A stretch of DNA of 64,000 nt. Origin: Apodospora peruviana (lineage: Eukaryota; Ascomycota; Sordariomycetes; Sordariales; Lasiosphaeriaceae). The DNA is taken from assembly GCA_033439685.1 (NCBI GenBank), contig JAUEDM010000002.1:5084001-5148000 (forward strand). The letters are read 5' to 3'. Below are positions 44,202 to 57,837 of the stretch, one piece after another. The position numbers and the translations under genes are program-made. Position 1 is the first letter of the stretch; each line of letters opens with the position of its first letter. A model generated the notes under the pieces. The model saw only the letters and a list, made by a program, of their open reading frames with translations. It had not been told where the DNA came from and did no database searches.

Positions 44202-47200
44202 GGTGCCGGTGTCACCGTCGTTCGGGATATACGGTCGATGTGAAGTTCGGCATCGGCAGGTGGATCTTCACCTCCGAGTTCCGGGTTTTTGGTCGGCTCG
44301 TCCGGGGCTTTTCCTCACTCTCGGCGCAATCTGCCTCGTCGATTCGGTCTATACGTGCGAAACTCAATGGGCCATGGCGGGGGAGACAGGCATCGGTATC
44401 GACATCGACATCGGCATCAAGTCAGTATCAGGACGCGGTGTTGTTGGTCGATGACGAAGTGATCCGCGGAGACAGTTGCAACCATCGAGTGTTTCCCCGC
44501 AAAATTCGTGGGCCTGGTGGGATATTTTATTGACATATCGAAATCGTGAGACGTCTACTCTGCACCCAAGTCGATGGGCTGGAGGAGGGGATGCCTGGTG
44601 GGCTGGGTCGACGGGACAGGGCAGTAGCCAACAAGGTGTGTCCCCTAAGCGCCGGTCGTTCGCCTGGCTTGGGGGGTTCGCCTGGGGAATGGCTCCACCA
44701 CCTTCACCACCTCACGCAGAGAAGCTGTCAATGTACGGATTACATCCTTCCATGGAGGCACGGATTCAGAGTGCTGAGCCCAGCCGGTCTCAGCCGGTGT
44801 TTGGTAGCCGTGATGGGATCAGCTATGAGGCATGGAAGGCATCAAAGGGGCTATGGGTATGTGGAGTGGACGCGAGAAGACCGGTCAAAGGATCAAATCC
44901 ATCTCTCTCCAGCCTTCTCAGTGCGACGAGGGGATAAAAAGAAAAGGAAGCAGGCATTGCCTGGTGTGTCCTCCACTATCACTCATCATCAATCCATCAC
45001 GTCCAAAACCTGTCATTTGGAGGTTGCGAATTATATCCATCCATGGATATCTGCATTGACGCTCATCTGTCGTTGGAGTCAGTTGTATGGAATATGCAGG
45101 GCAGCTTGCAGCTTGATATCGCAACTACCCGGCGCCACTGCACACGCAATCGTCGGTCGCCGGCATTTTTGTTATCTAACTGTCGACGACAGACAGCGGG
45201 AATGACGGACAGACGGGAGGATTCCCTAGACCTAAAGTCGACAAGATCGCGCTGTCTGTCGCTAACCTCGGCGTACGGTAGAGTGAAGTGTTTTACGCGC
45301 TGATGGAGATCTGAGAACTGAAGTCGAAGTGCCGTCCTCATCACAGCACACATCCACGGGCCAATCACATGGCCAGACACGTTTTTCGTGTGTCTAGGTC
45401 GCGACCTCTGATTGGCCCGATGTTTGAGAGTGTGACCGGGATCTGATGGAGCTAAGATGCGGATATGCAAGTGCAAGCAACGAGAAGTCCGAGCGTGGGC
45501 AGGCCCTGACAGGTGTGTCAGTCGGTGATGGATGGGCATTTGAGGCATCATTACCTCAGCACTCAGCAAATGTTGCCCTGTTAATCCAAGACACACATTT
45601 GGTGATCAAAGGGCTCATTCGTACAGCAGCCGTAAAAGATACGACGAGTCGCATAAAAGAAAACAAAAACGACACGTCCACGTCTCTTTCCCCGTTCCCC
45701 TCATGACCGCTTATGCGACCACTAACCACTTGACCGCCTGGCCAGGTGGTAGTGAGGCGGGGCTGTGGAGGGCAGGGCCGCCAACTGACGAGGCCAACTT
45801 CGAAGGTATCGTTGTGCCCCAGCATGAACGCTTGACAAGTTCCCTTACCTTGGAAGAATAATTAGGATGGCCTTGTTTTTCCCCTTGATCGGCTGGTATC
45901 AGGATCTTGCGATTCCATCCAGAAAATCCTTTTGGTAAAATCCTACCGGTCATTGATGGCATCAATGGTCGAGACTTACCACGTGTAAGTAGAGATCCGT
46001 GGTTGGTCTGAAAGCTGGAGACCCCTCAGAAAGGGCGTGGTGGCGGTGCTGTGCCGTTCCTCTGCCGAACTGGGCAACTTAAATGCGAGCCGAACGATCC
46101 ATCGAAGATTCTTGATACAGACCATTTCTTGAGGCCCGTAGGTCTTCCTGTCTTTAACTAAGTTGATGATTTCTGACAGCGGTGAAGTCTGGCGGTGAGC
46201 AGTCTGAGGCAGGTACCTAAGGTAGGTTCCAAGTTGCTGTTTTGCTGACAGTTTTGACTGAAGGTACCTAATCAAGCCGCCATGATTTCAGACTAGAGAA
46301 TGAGGTGCAACTTGAACAGATATCAATCCCCAGTGGAGGTGACAGTCTGCAGGGTACGCGCAGCAAGCTTTTGGGCCACTCGAGTGATGAGGGTGTCCTC
46401 ATCCAACCCATCCAGTTCTTGCATGTGCATGTGCGTACGCACCTTAACGCCGACGTTTCTGTTCGAGAGTGATGATGGGATGGTCAGGTAATAACGTAGC
46501 GTCAAAGTAAGGAAGTCTTCACCGCATCTCTAGTAGAGATGTCTACCTTAGGTAGCCCTTCCGGCGATATCGACACCCGTCGGAGGGAGGTCGGTGCTGT
46601 ACTCATCCGGCGGCGCGGCCGGGAACGGGAGCGGCACACCATCAAATCTCCAGCTCCGCTCCTCAAAGGATCGCAAGCGGCGGAGCACATCAGTCCACGA
46701 ACAAAGTCGCCCTTCATCCTTCCAACCTACGACCTAGGTCAAGATAGGCATGGCAGCGTTGCCTGTGTAACCCGATTCTCACCCAACCCAACCGACCGAC
46801 CAACAACCCGCCACCGGCACGCCTTACAGCAAGACGCACAGCTCGACTGCCAGACCTCATCCTCATCCCCATCTGGAAATTTCGAGTACGTAGGGTTGGT
46901 GCTTGCTTAGTTCAGGTTCAACCTCGCACTCACTGCTATGCGATCCTACCATCACTAGCTGCCATCCCGCACGATCCTGCGCCTCCTTCCTTCTGGAAGA
47001 ACGATTCTTCCACAGCAAACCCGAGATATCTTGCCAATTTACTTATATGTCACTACTTGATATGAAACTTTGATCCATCGGAGCATATCATCAGGAATCA
47101 CCGCGCAGCTGACTGACGAACGATCGATCGGGGCTTGACGACTTAACGGGAAAAACACTCCAACTCTCAAAACCACTGCATGAAGATAGCCCAATGAAGC

Positions 47201-49380
47201 CTTCCCGCTCTTCGTATGCAGAAATGCCTCCTTCTCATATATCTGTCTTCCATATCCCCGAGCAGCCAGCAAAACATGGAACCAACCACAAACTTCCAAA
47301 TCTGGCAAGTTTTGTTGTTGTGTAACAGTCAGTCAATCGGCCCAACAAACCTGGCAGCAGCAGCAGTAGCAGAAAATGATACTAGCAATGAACGAATCCT
47401 TTCTATTCCTACTCGTCATACCCGCCTCCTCCTCGCCTCCCAAGATGGTCAACGCAGTTTCGTTGCCCGAGATTCCTGCCGTTGCCTTCGTTCCCCAAGT
47501 GCGAGTAAAGTTGCTTGGTCGGTAGACTGACTTTGTTGGATTGATTGATCCGATCCGATTCCCCAGGGCAGTTCCCAGAAACCAACATAACAGGTTGTTT
47601 TCCTCCCTCCTCCATGCCCTTCCCGGAATCAAATGGAACCTGCCCCAAAAAAAGGAAACCGACCGGCTAGGCAGAGGAAAAGACCAGAAGAACAACCCAA
47701 TCTCAGACCCCCCTTTTTGTCAAGTAGAAAGAAATTGGGTATCACTGTGACCAACAAAAAGTGAGAGTCTACCACGACAACAAAAATAAGCCCAGTCAGT
47801 TACCTAGGTAAGGTGTGAGAAAAAGTCAATTCCGCTACCCATTCAAGAGGCAAGGTAGGCAAGGTAGACCATAACGTCGGCGTCAACTCCCCTGGTAAGT
47901 ACGTACTGTCGTCCATACCTACGTAACCACCACCACTGTCAACTCAAAATCTCACAAGGAGATACCTTCAACAGTAAACGGACCGGCCCCACGTTTAAGC
48001 CGATAAATGGGAGGAAACGGTCCGATAACTATTATGAGATTTACGTCACTGAGGTCGTGAAGAACGGTCGCCTCAGGGACATCTGAGTAACTGATGTGAT
48101 TTTCCGTATGCATGTTACCTCACCTATTATCGTTTCTGATATGCAGATCTATGTGACAAGAAGCTTGTTTGGCGACGTGCCGAATGAGATCGATGGACGG
48201 GATCGATAAGAAGGATTGCTAGGACATGCCATGAGGATTCGATGATCTTCGACTCGATCAACCCAAGGAAGCATGGCGAACTAACCAATCAACTACTTAA
48301 CCAACTGCAAGTCGATTCGTTCCGTATCGTATCGTGTCGATTTGTCTGCTTCGTTTGGCGGCCGTCCAGTTCGTCCAACATCCGACCCAACCGATTCCTC
48401 CCTTAGCAGTTCCTATCCTTCCCTCCGAGGTCTTAAAAGCCCCTTTCTATCCCCGAGTGTCGTCGAAAATCGATCGCTTTTCGTCTCGTCTCGTTTCGTT
48501 TTCCTTTCTCTTCGTTTCAACTCATCTTCCTACCCGTACTATATGCAGAAGAAAGCGGTCAATCATATCACGCAAGTTTGGCACCGGCGCCTGAGAAGCA
48601 AAAAGGCTTTTCTTTTATTTGACTCTAATATCCTCCCAGAGATCTAACTAACTACCAAAGTTTGATGTTGTTATCACTAAAGCTTTTGGCTATAGAGACA
48701 AAACAAGTGAGCGTGTTGTATGAGTGTCTGTGTATGTATGTATGTGTCTGTTGTTGTGGTTGGCCCCGCTCAAGCATCGTTAAAGCCTTCATTCATTCGC
48801 ATCCTCTTCCTTCAGTCAATAATACAATCCAACTCCCACCCCAAACCCTATCTTTTAACTTCACCACCCTCGATCGTCCATTCTCACCATTCACACCTCC
48901 CTTCCCAAGCCCCTTCCTACCAGATCCTTCCCACTCCTCCCCTGCTACCCACCCACCGCAGCCACTTTCAACCAGCGAAAGAGAAAAATATTTAAAAAGA
49001 GACACATCCAGGAGAGATATAGAGAGGTAGTAGAGCAGTAGGTATGAGAACCAAAAAAAATAAAGAGATGTAAAAAAAGTTAAAATAAAAAGGTGAAAAA
49101 AAGAATATTGTAAACGTTATACCTGTCCACACCCATATTTCACATGAGATTCATCCCTTTCCTATTCGTATCATCATACAGATAGATGGACAGACAGAAT
49201 AACACACATCAGTGACCCGCCAAATGATGATTGACAGCCGATGGTGAAAAAAAAAGGAGCGAATGGCTGTAAGAGGGGGAGTAATAATAGACGAAAGAAA
49301 ATAAAATAAGAATAAAGAAAACCCCCTAATGATGAGAAATATGAAAATAAAGTGTTGGGATGAATCAAAGAGGTTGTCGA
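44202..49380. other. Long intergenic region between the two amidase paralogs
   Basis: A 5.2-kb space with the promoter of the first paralog at its left and the 3' flank of the second at its right. Contains several ACCTAGGT/ACCTAAGGT motifs (e.g. near 46215, 46540, 47805) and a pyrimidine-rich stretch at 48.3-49.0 kb. No gene, tRNA or transposon recognised. Confidence 0.5.
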
Positions 49381-52181
49381 TTAGACGGAAACAGGCGACA
49401 TCATGTCCTGCGGTGAAACGAGGTCCTTCTCCCGCTCAGTCGAGTGTCTCCGCCTCGACGTGGATGTCCGTCTGGCGCCCGGTGTTCGCCTTCTGCCTCT
49501 ACTCTCTGCTCTCGATGCCGGGCGCGGTTCGTAACCAAACGCCTCGTCCTCCGTGATCAGGAGCGCTTGGATATCCGGGTGCACAGAATGATGCATCATC
49601 GTCGTTGCCGTCGCGTTCTTCGACGAGGCTCTCTTGGAATTGCTTCGGTACTCGGACGGGCTCGTGATCAAGTCGCTGCCGCTTCGTTTCGTCGCCAACA
49701 TTGGTTGCCTTCCTCTGCTAACATTGCGACCAAAGCTGGCCACGAGGGGGCTTTGCGGAATCGCCGGCCCTTGGTACTGGAACATCGGGATCGTGTTGGA
49801 AACTGACTTGCTCCTTGCCCTGCGATCAGCTGCCGACTGCGACTCAGCCCGTTTAATCGTCGTCGTAATTACCGACTCCGCGGTCCTCGATCGGCTTCGT
49901 TCGCTGGCGCGAGGGTGGGATGGTGCGGCTGAAGCCGGTGCAGCACGCTGAGAGAACGAGGTGTTGAAGACGCTGGGGCTTGCGGCAATCGGGATCGCGC
50001 TGACGGTTTCCTTATCCCTCGACGACTTATCTGACCTAAGCTCCTCGATCCGCCGGATAAGATCTTGCTTCCCATCTTTGCGTGATCGTGCTGCGCTCGA
50101 AAGTTCGCCGACGCTTTGTCGGACGTTGTCCAGCGACTTCGTTCGTTTCATGTGTCGGCCCGGATCGGATCGGAAGGACCTGTGGCTAGAGGTAGGCGAT
50201 TCGGGTTGTTCTCTTGTCGGTGACACGTTGCGAGACTTGGGAGACACAGGCCTCTCCGGGACCATTGTAACTGAGATGAGTCCATCTAGCAACGCTTCCG
50301 CTGCCTTATCTTCCGTTGCCTTGACCCCTGTTGCCTTGACTTCGGCCTTAATCTCTGCTTTAACCTCTCTTGTCCGGCTCGATTGGCGGCTTGCTGGTCT
50401 GCTCGCTACCCGACTTGCAGGTCGGCTCTCGGCGCGGCTCTCGGCTCGGCTGTCTGGTCTTGTGGGGGGCGCACGAGAGGGTGTCCGCTTGAAATCGATC
50501 TTGGTCGAGCCGTTGAAGGTAGGCCAGACGGGTTCCTCGGGAGTATGCATCTTGGCTGAGGCGGGGTATGCGGATGTCGGGGCATTCCAATGATAGCGAG
50601 TAGTAGACATCGGGACATCGTCAAAGGGCGTGATTGGTGGAGTGCAAAGGTCACGGCTGGTGAAGAAGTTGCCAGGTTCCATGCCCGAGGGAGGAGGCCT
50701 GGTGTTTACGGGCGGAAGTGTCTCCGGTCCAGTTGAGATGGCAAGCTTCGGCCGGACAGACATCGGAGTCGGGCTCGGGCAGGTTGGCGTGGTGAGGTCG
50801 TTGTTCTTTCCTGTCACGTCATGCTCTTCGCAACCACCGCAGCCGCCCTCGCATCCCTTCCAGCTAGGAGACTTCTCCTCCGGCGGGGGGATCGCCTTGT
50901 CTTCTGTTGGCGAAGGGGGCTGGATAGCTTCTTGTTTTGTGACTTTCGGCTCTGGAGCACACTTGGGAGATGAGGCCCGCGCCAGCGATCCTCGCTCTGG
51001 CTTGGTCGATCTCGAGCGGGAGCGGACTCGTCGTGCAGGGGGCGGGGTCGCGATCTTTGCCGGAGATACGGAGGTGGGATCGAAGACTGAAATGGGAGCC
51101 GACGCCGCAATTGATTCCTTTTCGGAAGTCGCTTCGGATTTGGGGGAGAGGGATACACTGGCTGAGGTCGGGGTCCCTTCGGGGCGGTTGACGAGCTTAG
51201 CAAAGGGAGGGAGATCGGTATTGACAATTAGTAGCTCCTTGACACCACGGCCCAGAAGACCGTAAACGGAAACCTCGCCATTCTTGACCCCGAGAACGGC
51301 GCTGGTGCCGGCGTAGACCACGTCGTCCTCAATGCCGCAGCGATTGCAGAAGACAACGATAATCTCCTCCTGGTTCTCAGATCGGATGACAGGCTCGAGT
51401 CTTTGGACCCAGTAGGTCATCGTCTCCATATCGGGATCGTGAGGAAAGGGAGTGAAGGTCGAGCGGTGTTCCCGTGTAAGCCAGGCCATGGACATGATGA
51501 CCAAGTTGGCCTTGACCTCTAGGATGTGGAAAGCAAACTCGAAAGCGTGCCATGGGGCCTCAAACTTGTAAGGACTGTGAAGCGCGCATAGATTAGCAAA
51601 GCTGCAGATTGAATAAAAGACAAACCAGTCGTCGCATACTTGATATCCATGCAGATTCCGGCAGCTACTTGACCAAGATCCTCTACCTGGCCGGAGTAGA
51701 ACCCGTCGCCCTCTTGGGCCCAGGTCGCATCGGTGTAGTAGAGGAAGGTCTTGCGGTAGTTCCCAATGGTCTCGCCGTCGCCGTTGACCATGATAAGGGA
51801 GTTGTAGTGCTCTTGAGCCGCTTTCCGTGCGTTGTGGGCCTTTTCTGGGTAGCCGACGGCGACGGTGCAGTCATACTTGAGCGCCGTGGTGCGCGCCCAC
51901 AAAGAGCTGATGCCCGACCCGGAGGGTTCGAGGTAAGGCATAATTTCCTCGAGCGATTTGAAGTTGTAGCCTTTGATATTGCGCTACGTGTTAGCCAGCT
52001 CCTCCATTTTCTCGACAAGTGTCGAATATCACCTACCACTGAAGGCCATCTCGGGGAGGACGAGCAAGTCGAGGTTGTCCAATGCCATCGGGTCGGCCTT
52101 GGCCAGAACGGCGTCGGCGCGGTTGAGGTTGTTGGAGACATCGCCCACCTGCGGCGCAAACTGGAGACACCCTATTCTCAT
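49381..52181 (-). CDS. NTA1: Protein N-terminal amidase (NTA1 family), catalytic triad intact
   Basis: Deamidates N-terminal Asn and Gln, feeding proteins into the Arg/N-degron pathway. Three exons: 52181..52037, 51970..51640 and 51574..49381; introns of 66 and 65 nt; 889 residues. Domain: MRIGCLQFAPQVGDV, LPEMAFSG (E44), NYRKTFLYY (K122), GICMDINPYKFEAPW (C155), giving the Glu-Lys-Cys triad of the nitrilase superfamily. About 590 disordered residues follow, with a CEGGCGGCEEH cluster, an SRAESRPASR repeat and Ser/Pro/Arg-rich parts. Yeast Nta1 is about 457 residues, so the tail is a large extension. Tail motifs IPIAASPSVF, NVSRGRQP, TPPITPFD and RPVSPKSRN recur in the first paralog. Catalytic assignment is firm by motif; substrate is inferred from the family. 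Confidence 0.9.
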
Positions 52182-55100
52182 GTTGGCGGTTTGTTAACGA
52201 GGTCGATCGGTGATGATCTCGACGACGATGGGGATGGAAGTGATGGTTGACTTGGCTTCAGTCAGGAGGGAGCGGCTCGTGAGATTGCTGCTGCTGCTGG
52301 CCTGAAGAGTGAAGCTTCCCTCGTCACAATCTAGAGCGGGGCATCGGGAGGTTCAAATATCAAGCGCGGGTCTGGAGATGAGGCCCTGCTTCATGTCTCC
52401 CGAAACAAGAAAGGCCCGTCTCCACGACCAGGTGTCGATGTTTCGAATTCAAAGGTAAACTTTTGCTGTGTTCCAAAATAAGTGAATGGGGCAATTAGGA
52501 ATTGGTGTGTCTGGTAAGATGCTCCTAAAATACCGGGGTTCTCTATTTTTGGCTCTATTTTTATCTCGCCGGCAGCCGAAGAAGGTTGAGGTGCATGGTT
52601 AGCGGGGCGTGTTGGTGACCACCATCTGGAAGCACAGAGGCACAGCGCAACTGAAGAGCCTTGGGGGCGGGGTGCGCCCAGATGGGGAAAGGGAGGAGCT
52701 TGGGAGCTTCTCCTTGCGGGGTGGCGGGATAGGAGAGGTACCCATGAGCCCAGATCCGCTTGGGAGGTACCTTGTTGGCGGTTCTGCCACCATCTTCGCA
52801 TTGCAGTGTGCGTTGGGGCCAGGAGCCGAGATTTCAAGGTTGACGTTGAATGGCTTGCGAGTTATTGGCGAATGCTCGCTCTTGCTCGCAACAGCAACTC
52901 TGATTTCAAGTCTCAATTCGCAACCTCATGTACCTGGTAGTTATCGTGCTACTGATTGCGCAGCCATCTGGAGTATGCTTAGCCTGCCAGAGCGCACCTA
53001 CATTGAGTGTTGTATAGGCCAATGCCAACCTGGATCACTCTTCAGTTTACGGTACGAGAGATGAATACAAGCATAGGTGTAAATGATTCTAACTGCATCT
53101 AATCCAAATGTAGGTGGCGCCACAACTCCGGCGAGTCACCACGATAAAGCCGCCGGGGAATACGTGCTTGCCTGTACGGATTAATACATACACCAAAACC
53201 TGTGCGCTTATGGTGACAAGAGGATGTTGGGATGTTGGTGCTCTGTGCACATCTTACTTCTTCCTGCAGGGCTATTATTCCTGCCCAGGTACGAATATTA
53301 AATCAGAAAACCATTTGCGGATCCCATGGATATTCAGTTAGTACTAACGAACATGCATGCATAGCAACCTAAATTGTGTGCAACCGTGACAGCAACGGCA
53401 TGGTATGAAGTTGAAGATCCACAATTAAACGGGCATGGTTCTTTCGTTGTTTCCCAACGATCCTCATCTGCAAATAAACACACTTTGCATGCACGTCTTT
53501 TCAAGTACCGTTCGCCGCGCAGCCGTTGATCGTCAATGAACCTGACTAGTTTCCAACCGTTGGCGATGACGAGATGCAGGCGTTTCGCGCGAACGAATGC
53601 AAGATTGCAGGCAATTGAACATGCGCATCATTCATTAGCAGGGCAGCTAACTCGTTGAAGAGAGCCGACAACTCTTACTTAGCTTCAACGTGATTGGTCA
53701 ATTCTGGTCTTGAACATTCGCGCTGGAGACGTGATTGGTGGGGCATGATGTGCATGATCTTAAATTGGAGCTTTCGACAATCGGCCGTGGCTGGGTGGCG
53801 GGCGCCTTCTTTCCGGAGAAAAAAGGAGCAGGGATCTTAATGGGGCGACCAGGGCAAGGGGGCCGGCGGCCGTGGCTACCGAAGACAGGGAACTCTCTGC
53901 TTTGAAAACCCTCGAAACACTTCTCCCACGTTTTTCTTGGCCAGGGCTAGCTACCCTTGAGCTAGTGTTGCGCGTAAGGTGTGATGTACCCGCGTACTTG
54001 GAGGATTCTCAAACAGACACGCGAACGACAGTTTCGTTTGGAATACGACCCGTTCGTCTATTACCAGTGTTAAAGGAGTTGAACAATGTTCCCACCGTGA
54101 TCTTTTTGTTGCCAAGTATGGAAATTGGATCATAGCGTATTCCCCGGTGTAATTCTTTTTCTGTCGCAAAATTGCAATCAATTCCTTCCTGTCCAAGATG
54201 GAGTCGAATACCGGAGATATGAGCTCGAAACAGACAGGAGATACGACATGTTGTGCGACTGTGTGGCTGCCAAAATACCTTTAAGGTGAAGAGTGTGATG
54301 GAGGCCGTGGGACGATATGGCCGAAATGGAACGTGAAGGATTCCCGGTCCTGGAATTGGCACAAAAAGACCACACACATAACCAAAAGTCTTGATCTCCA
54401 AATGTCTGTTTATGGAAGCATTTCAACGCATAAGACACCTACCTACACATGTGCACCAAAAGACCAATATCATGTAGTAGATTATTAGAAGTTGTGAATG
54501 CAGTGCAGTTACCTTCCTGCAAGATCAGTTCACTTGATCGTGGCTGGACAACTTACACAGAGGTGTGTGGCATCATTGATGCATACAGGTGATCATCTCT
54601 AAGTCTATGTCGGCGTGTATGTGTGTGTGTGTGTGTGTGTTGCCAGATTGACAACCGTGTGTGCCTGGATCAACTGGGAAACATTCAACGGTGGATCATA
54701 CCGGTAGGGTACTAGATGGTAGCATGCAGAACACAAGGACCGGGATGTATGGAGTTCACTCTCGGCTGCGTGGATTGTTTCTAAAAACACAATTAAGAAT
54801 AGAAGCTAAGGGGAATCAAGAATCCTTTTTCTTATTCAAGAGCCGCGTGCGTAACCGCATTTACTGCGTCTGCGTATGTATGATCTTGAAATCAAGATAG
54901 GCGACAAATGTGTGTGGTGTTGCCATCTTACCCAACTCTTGGGACGTTCAAAATTAGAAGCCTCCACGGAAGCTCCCGCACAAGCGAGCGCTTGTCGGGA
55001 TGCATGGATCATCTTGGCAGTTCGTGGTGGTGTGGGGGAGGGGATATGATTAGATCGTATGGATTGAGCGCCTGTGGTGCCTGGATCTGAACAAGAAAGA

Positions 55101-56478
55101 ATCGTAAGAAGCAAAGCAACGAAGAAAACGCTTTCTTTACGCGCATTCTGTATTTGGTGAGTAAAGACGGTGGGATTTCCCCAATATCTTGAACAATGAA
55201 GAATTCTATTCTTAAATTAGCACTTGGCCCCCGCAGGATCCACCGGCTATTGGCCAGGTGCGACCTTCAAGACGCATCGAGATGGCACAGACACCCTCCA
55301 AATTGCCCGATTAGGAAGTTGTGGAGGGCCTCATCCAGCTCTCACTCGTCGAGCTTTGGAGCTACCCCGCCTGCTTGCCGCTATCGAACCGACAAGCTCC
55401 CGTTCCCGTATGCCTGGGTGACGTTGGCCGAGGTCTACCGCCGTCTTGGTCGTCTTCTCCGGGACTTGACCTGGTGAGGCTCTCCGTATAAGGTGAACGA
55501 ACCCCCAAAGCTCTCCTACTTCCGGTGTAAGTGGCGCCCGCAGCAAGCCCGCTCACAGCAAGCCCGCCCCGAGGGGATGGGCCGTGGGAAATCGGAGTGA
55601 GATCTGGAAGCAGGGGTTCAAAAATAGAAATTACCTTGGCCTGCACGAAGGCGGGTAGGGCTTGAGCTGTCACAGTTCCCTCGCCTCGGGTCTCTTCCAG
55701 ATCGAATCATTAGCTTCCAAGCTTCCACTGCCGGCAACTAGAGTGACTGCAGGAAGCAAGGGACCTGGAACCATGATGTAAGGTAGTAGATCTCGCCATC
55801 CGGATCGAGCCCAACAATCTAGTCAAGATCCAGGGTTCCATCTGCCCCGGGTGGCTTGCTTTCTGTTTGAAGCACACCATTCCATTGAGCAGGAATGACA
55901 AGTGCCTCCTGCAAGCTATCTCTGTCCTGTGGTACCCACTCCACCCTAGCTAGACGTCAGTGACACGGGATATCATCTGTTGTCAAACAGTCAAGCATGT
56001 CGGCCACCGGTTTTGGCTGCCTTCCCATAGGGCTGGGTACTGTTTTTCACCACATCCCCGAGAATAAGGTACTATATCAAAACCACGGCCGATTCCTTTC
56101 CGGGCCGAAGAGGATTGGGTTACAACATATCCGAATTGGCCACAACCAAGCCCACAGGGCAACTAATGTTACTTTTCTGACTCTACCTAAAGTATCAAGA
56201 CACCAGTACAGAACAGTCAAACAACAAAAGTACCGGATCCGACCAACCTATTCCTGTAATTGCCCACCGTCTTTATCATTAGCATCAACAGTCATCCGGA
56301 CCATCAATGGCTCCTCCTTCCCACTCCATTCACATTACCATCAACTCCCGATTTGGAGCCCTTTGTTTGCCAGGCGGTGGATGGATCCTTCCATCAAACC
56401 AAGCCAGCCGAAGCTGAACATTACAAGACGAAATTGGCATGTGTCTCACCAACTTCCATGTGGAAGATTGTGTTCCTC
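52182..56478. other. Long intergenic region, no supported gene
   Basis: A 4.3-kb space holding the promoter of the second amidase. A GT microsatellite lies near 54621. A short stretch near 55240-55320 reads like WPGATFKTHRDGTDTL in one frame but is broken on both sides, so it is not called. No RNA gene seen. Confidence 0.5.
54621..54641. repeat. GT dinucleotide microsatellite
   Basis: About ten GT units. Confidence 0.92.
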
Positions 56479-57510
56479 TTACTGGCAGTCTCCAGGATAA
56501 ACCGGGTTTCTGGGAGAGTCGCCCAAGTCGGCCTGGTTGCTGATGCGGTCCCAGCCAAACCATGCGTTCTGCTTCTTGCCAGGACTAAAGTGGGAGAAGG
56601 ACATAGGGTCAGCTCAAGCACATTCAGGTATAATAATCTTTTTGTGGATGTCTGGGAGGGAACTCTCTGGATGCGACGCAGAGGCGGTGACTTACTTGCA
56701 GACCGTCATGACAGCACCATCTGCCTCTTCTTTGTAGCCCCATGAAACTGTAAAGTCATTGCCGCATGGTTGAGCCCAGAAGGTCGCATCATTGTCGGTG
56801 TCGGGAATGTCAATATCGCAATGCTGCTCTGAGCCGTTGGCCAGGCTGATGGTGAAATCCAGATGTGTGCTCCGTTCAACCGGGTCATAGTCTAAGATCG
56901 AAGTCCATTGTCAGTATCCTGCTGGTCACGAAGTATCAAGGAAAATCTGAGCTTGAGATGGGGACACAAAGAACCTACTTCGAGACATTTCAAGAATCTG
57001 CCAAGTTTCCTCCTCTGGCTCAGACGAACGAGTGATAATCTCTGTCGACGCCTCGTTGGCTAAGGTTCCAACAACGTAGGCGGGGCTGTCTTTAGTGATG
57101 GGGCCAGCTTCTAGCTCGTCGACTGTGTAGCCGTAGAAGGCAAGGGCATTGAGCGAAACGTCAGTGACGACAATGGTCATGAAGCCGCGGCCGTCCCAAC
57201 CGCCGTTGACTCTGAACCTGTCGGACATCTGTTCGCAAGGCTTGTCGTGGAAGTCAGTCTCGCCGGCGGGTCTATCATCGGCACCCTTGACACTGAAGGC
57301 ACAGGCATAGCCATCGGCTCCCGTGTTGTTCTCGTCGATGTTGAACTCGTATTTGCATATATTGTCATCTTGTGAGCATTCACGGTGGAACTCTGACAAG
57401 GACCAGTGGCCGACAATACCGTCTGTCCCTCGCAAATCGATCCGCCTTGCGGGAACAGCGAGGCCAGATGCGGCGAAGAGACAGGTGGAGAGGAAGTAAG
57501 AGCCGAGCAT
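56479..57510 (-). CDS. Secreted Cys-containing protein, likely two related halves
   Basis: Not assigned to a named family. Three exons: 57510..56979, 56891..56696 and 56584..56479, with introns of 87 and 111 nt (donors GTAGGT and GTAAGT); 277 residues. Signal peptide MLGSYFLSTCLFAASGLAVPA, then a first half with GHWSLSEFHREC, CKYEFNI, YACAFSV, KPCEQM and GWDGRGFMTIVV, and a second half with LDFTISLANGSEQHCDI, FWAQPCGNDFTVSWGYKE, MTVCNPGKKQNAWFGW and a terminal GDCQ. The alternating hydrophobic pattern suggests beta strands. Eight or more Cys residues in the mature part would form disulfides. No catalytic motif is seen. Such small secreted proteins are common in plant-associated fungi, so an effector-like role is possible but unproven. 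Confidence 0.83.
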
Positions 57511-57837
57511 CTTGACAGCTGATTGTTTGCAAGATGAGAGGTGATATGATGTTCCGAAGACGGGTTGACGAAAAGGCGGATGGTGTTTAATATGGACTGA
57601 TGATCCAAAATCAAGCTATCGAATGTCATGTCAGTATGAGAAGAAACCTGGGCGGTTTGTTGAAGGGGATGGAACGAACTTTATACTTGATTGGGTGGCT
57701 GCCAGCAGCGTACGTCTGTGTGTTGGACAATGGATGTTGTGGTGATGTGATGCAAAAAGTTAATGGTGCAATGTTGAGAAGAAGAAGAGAAAGAAAATGG
57801 TCAGCTGGATCGAAGTCTTCGGAACTCTCTCGCATAC

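Noticed and set aside
46539..46910. 123-codon frame with ATG
   Set aside because: No family resemblance, low-complexity Arg-rich composition, no splice extension, sits in a long gene-free region.
55225..55330. Stretch reading WPGATFKTHRDGTDTL, vaguely like a 2-oxoglutarate dioxygenase motif
   Set aside because: Too short, no continuation in frame, and the family match is weak; could be chance or a remote relic.
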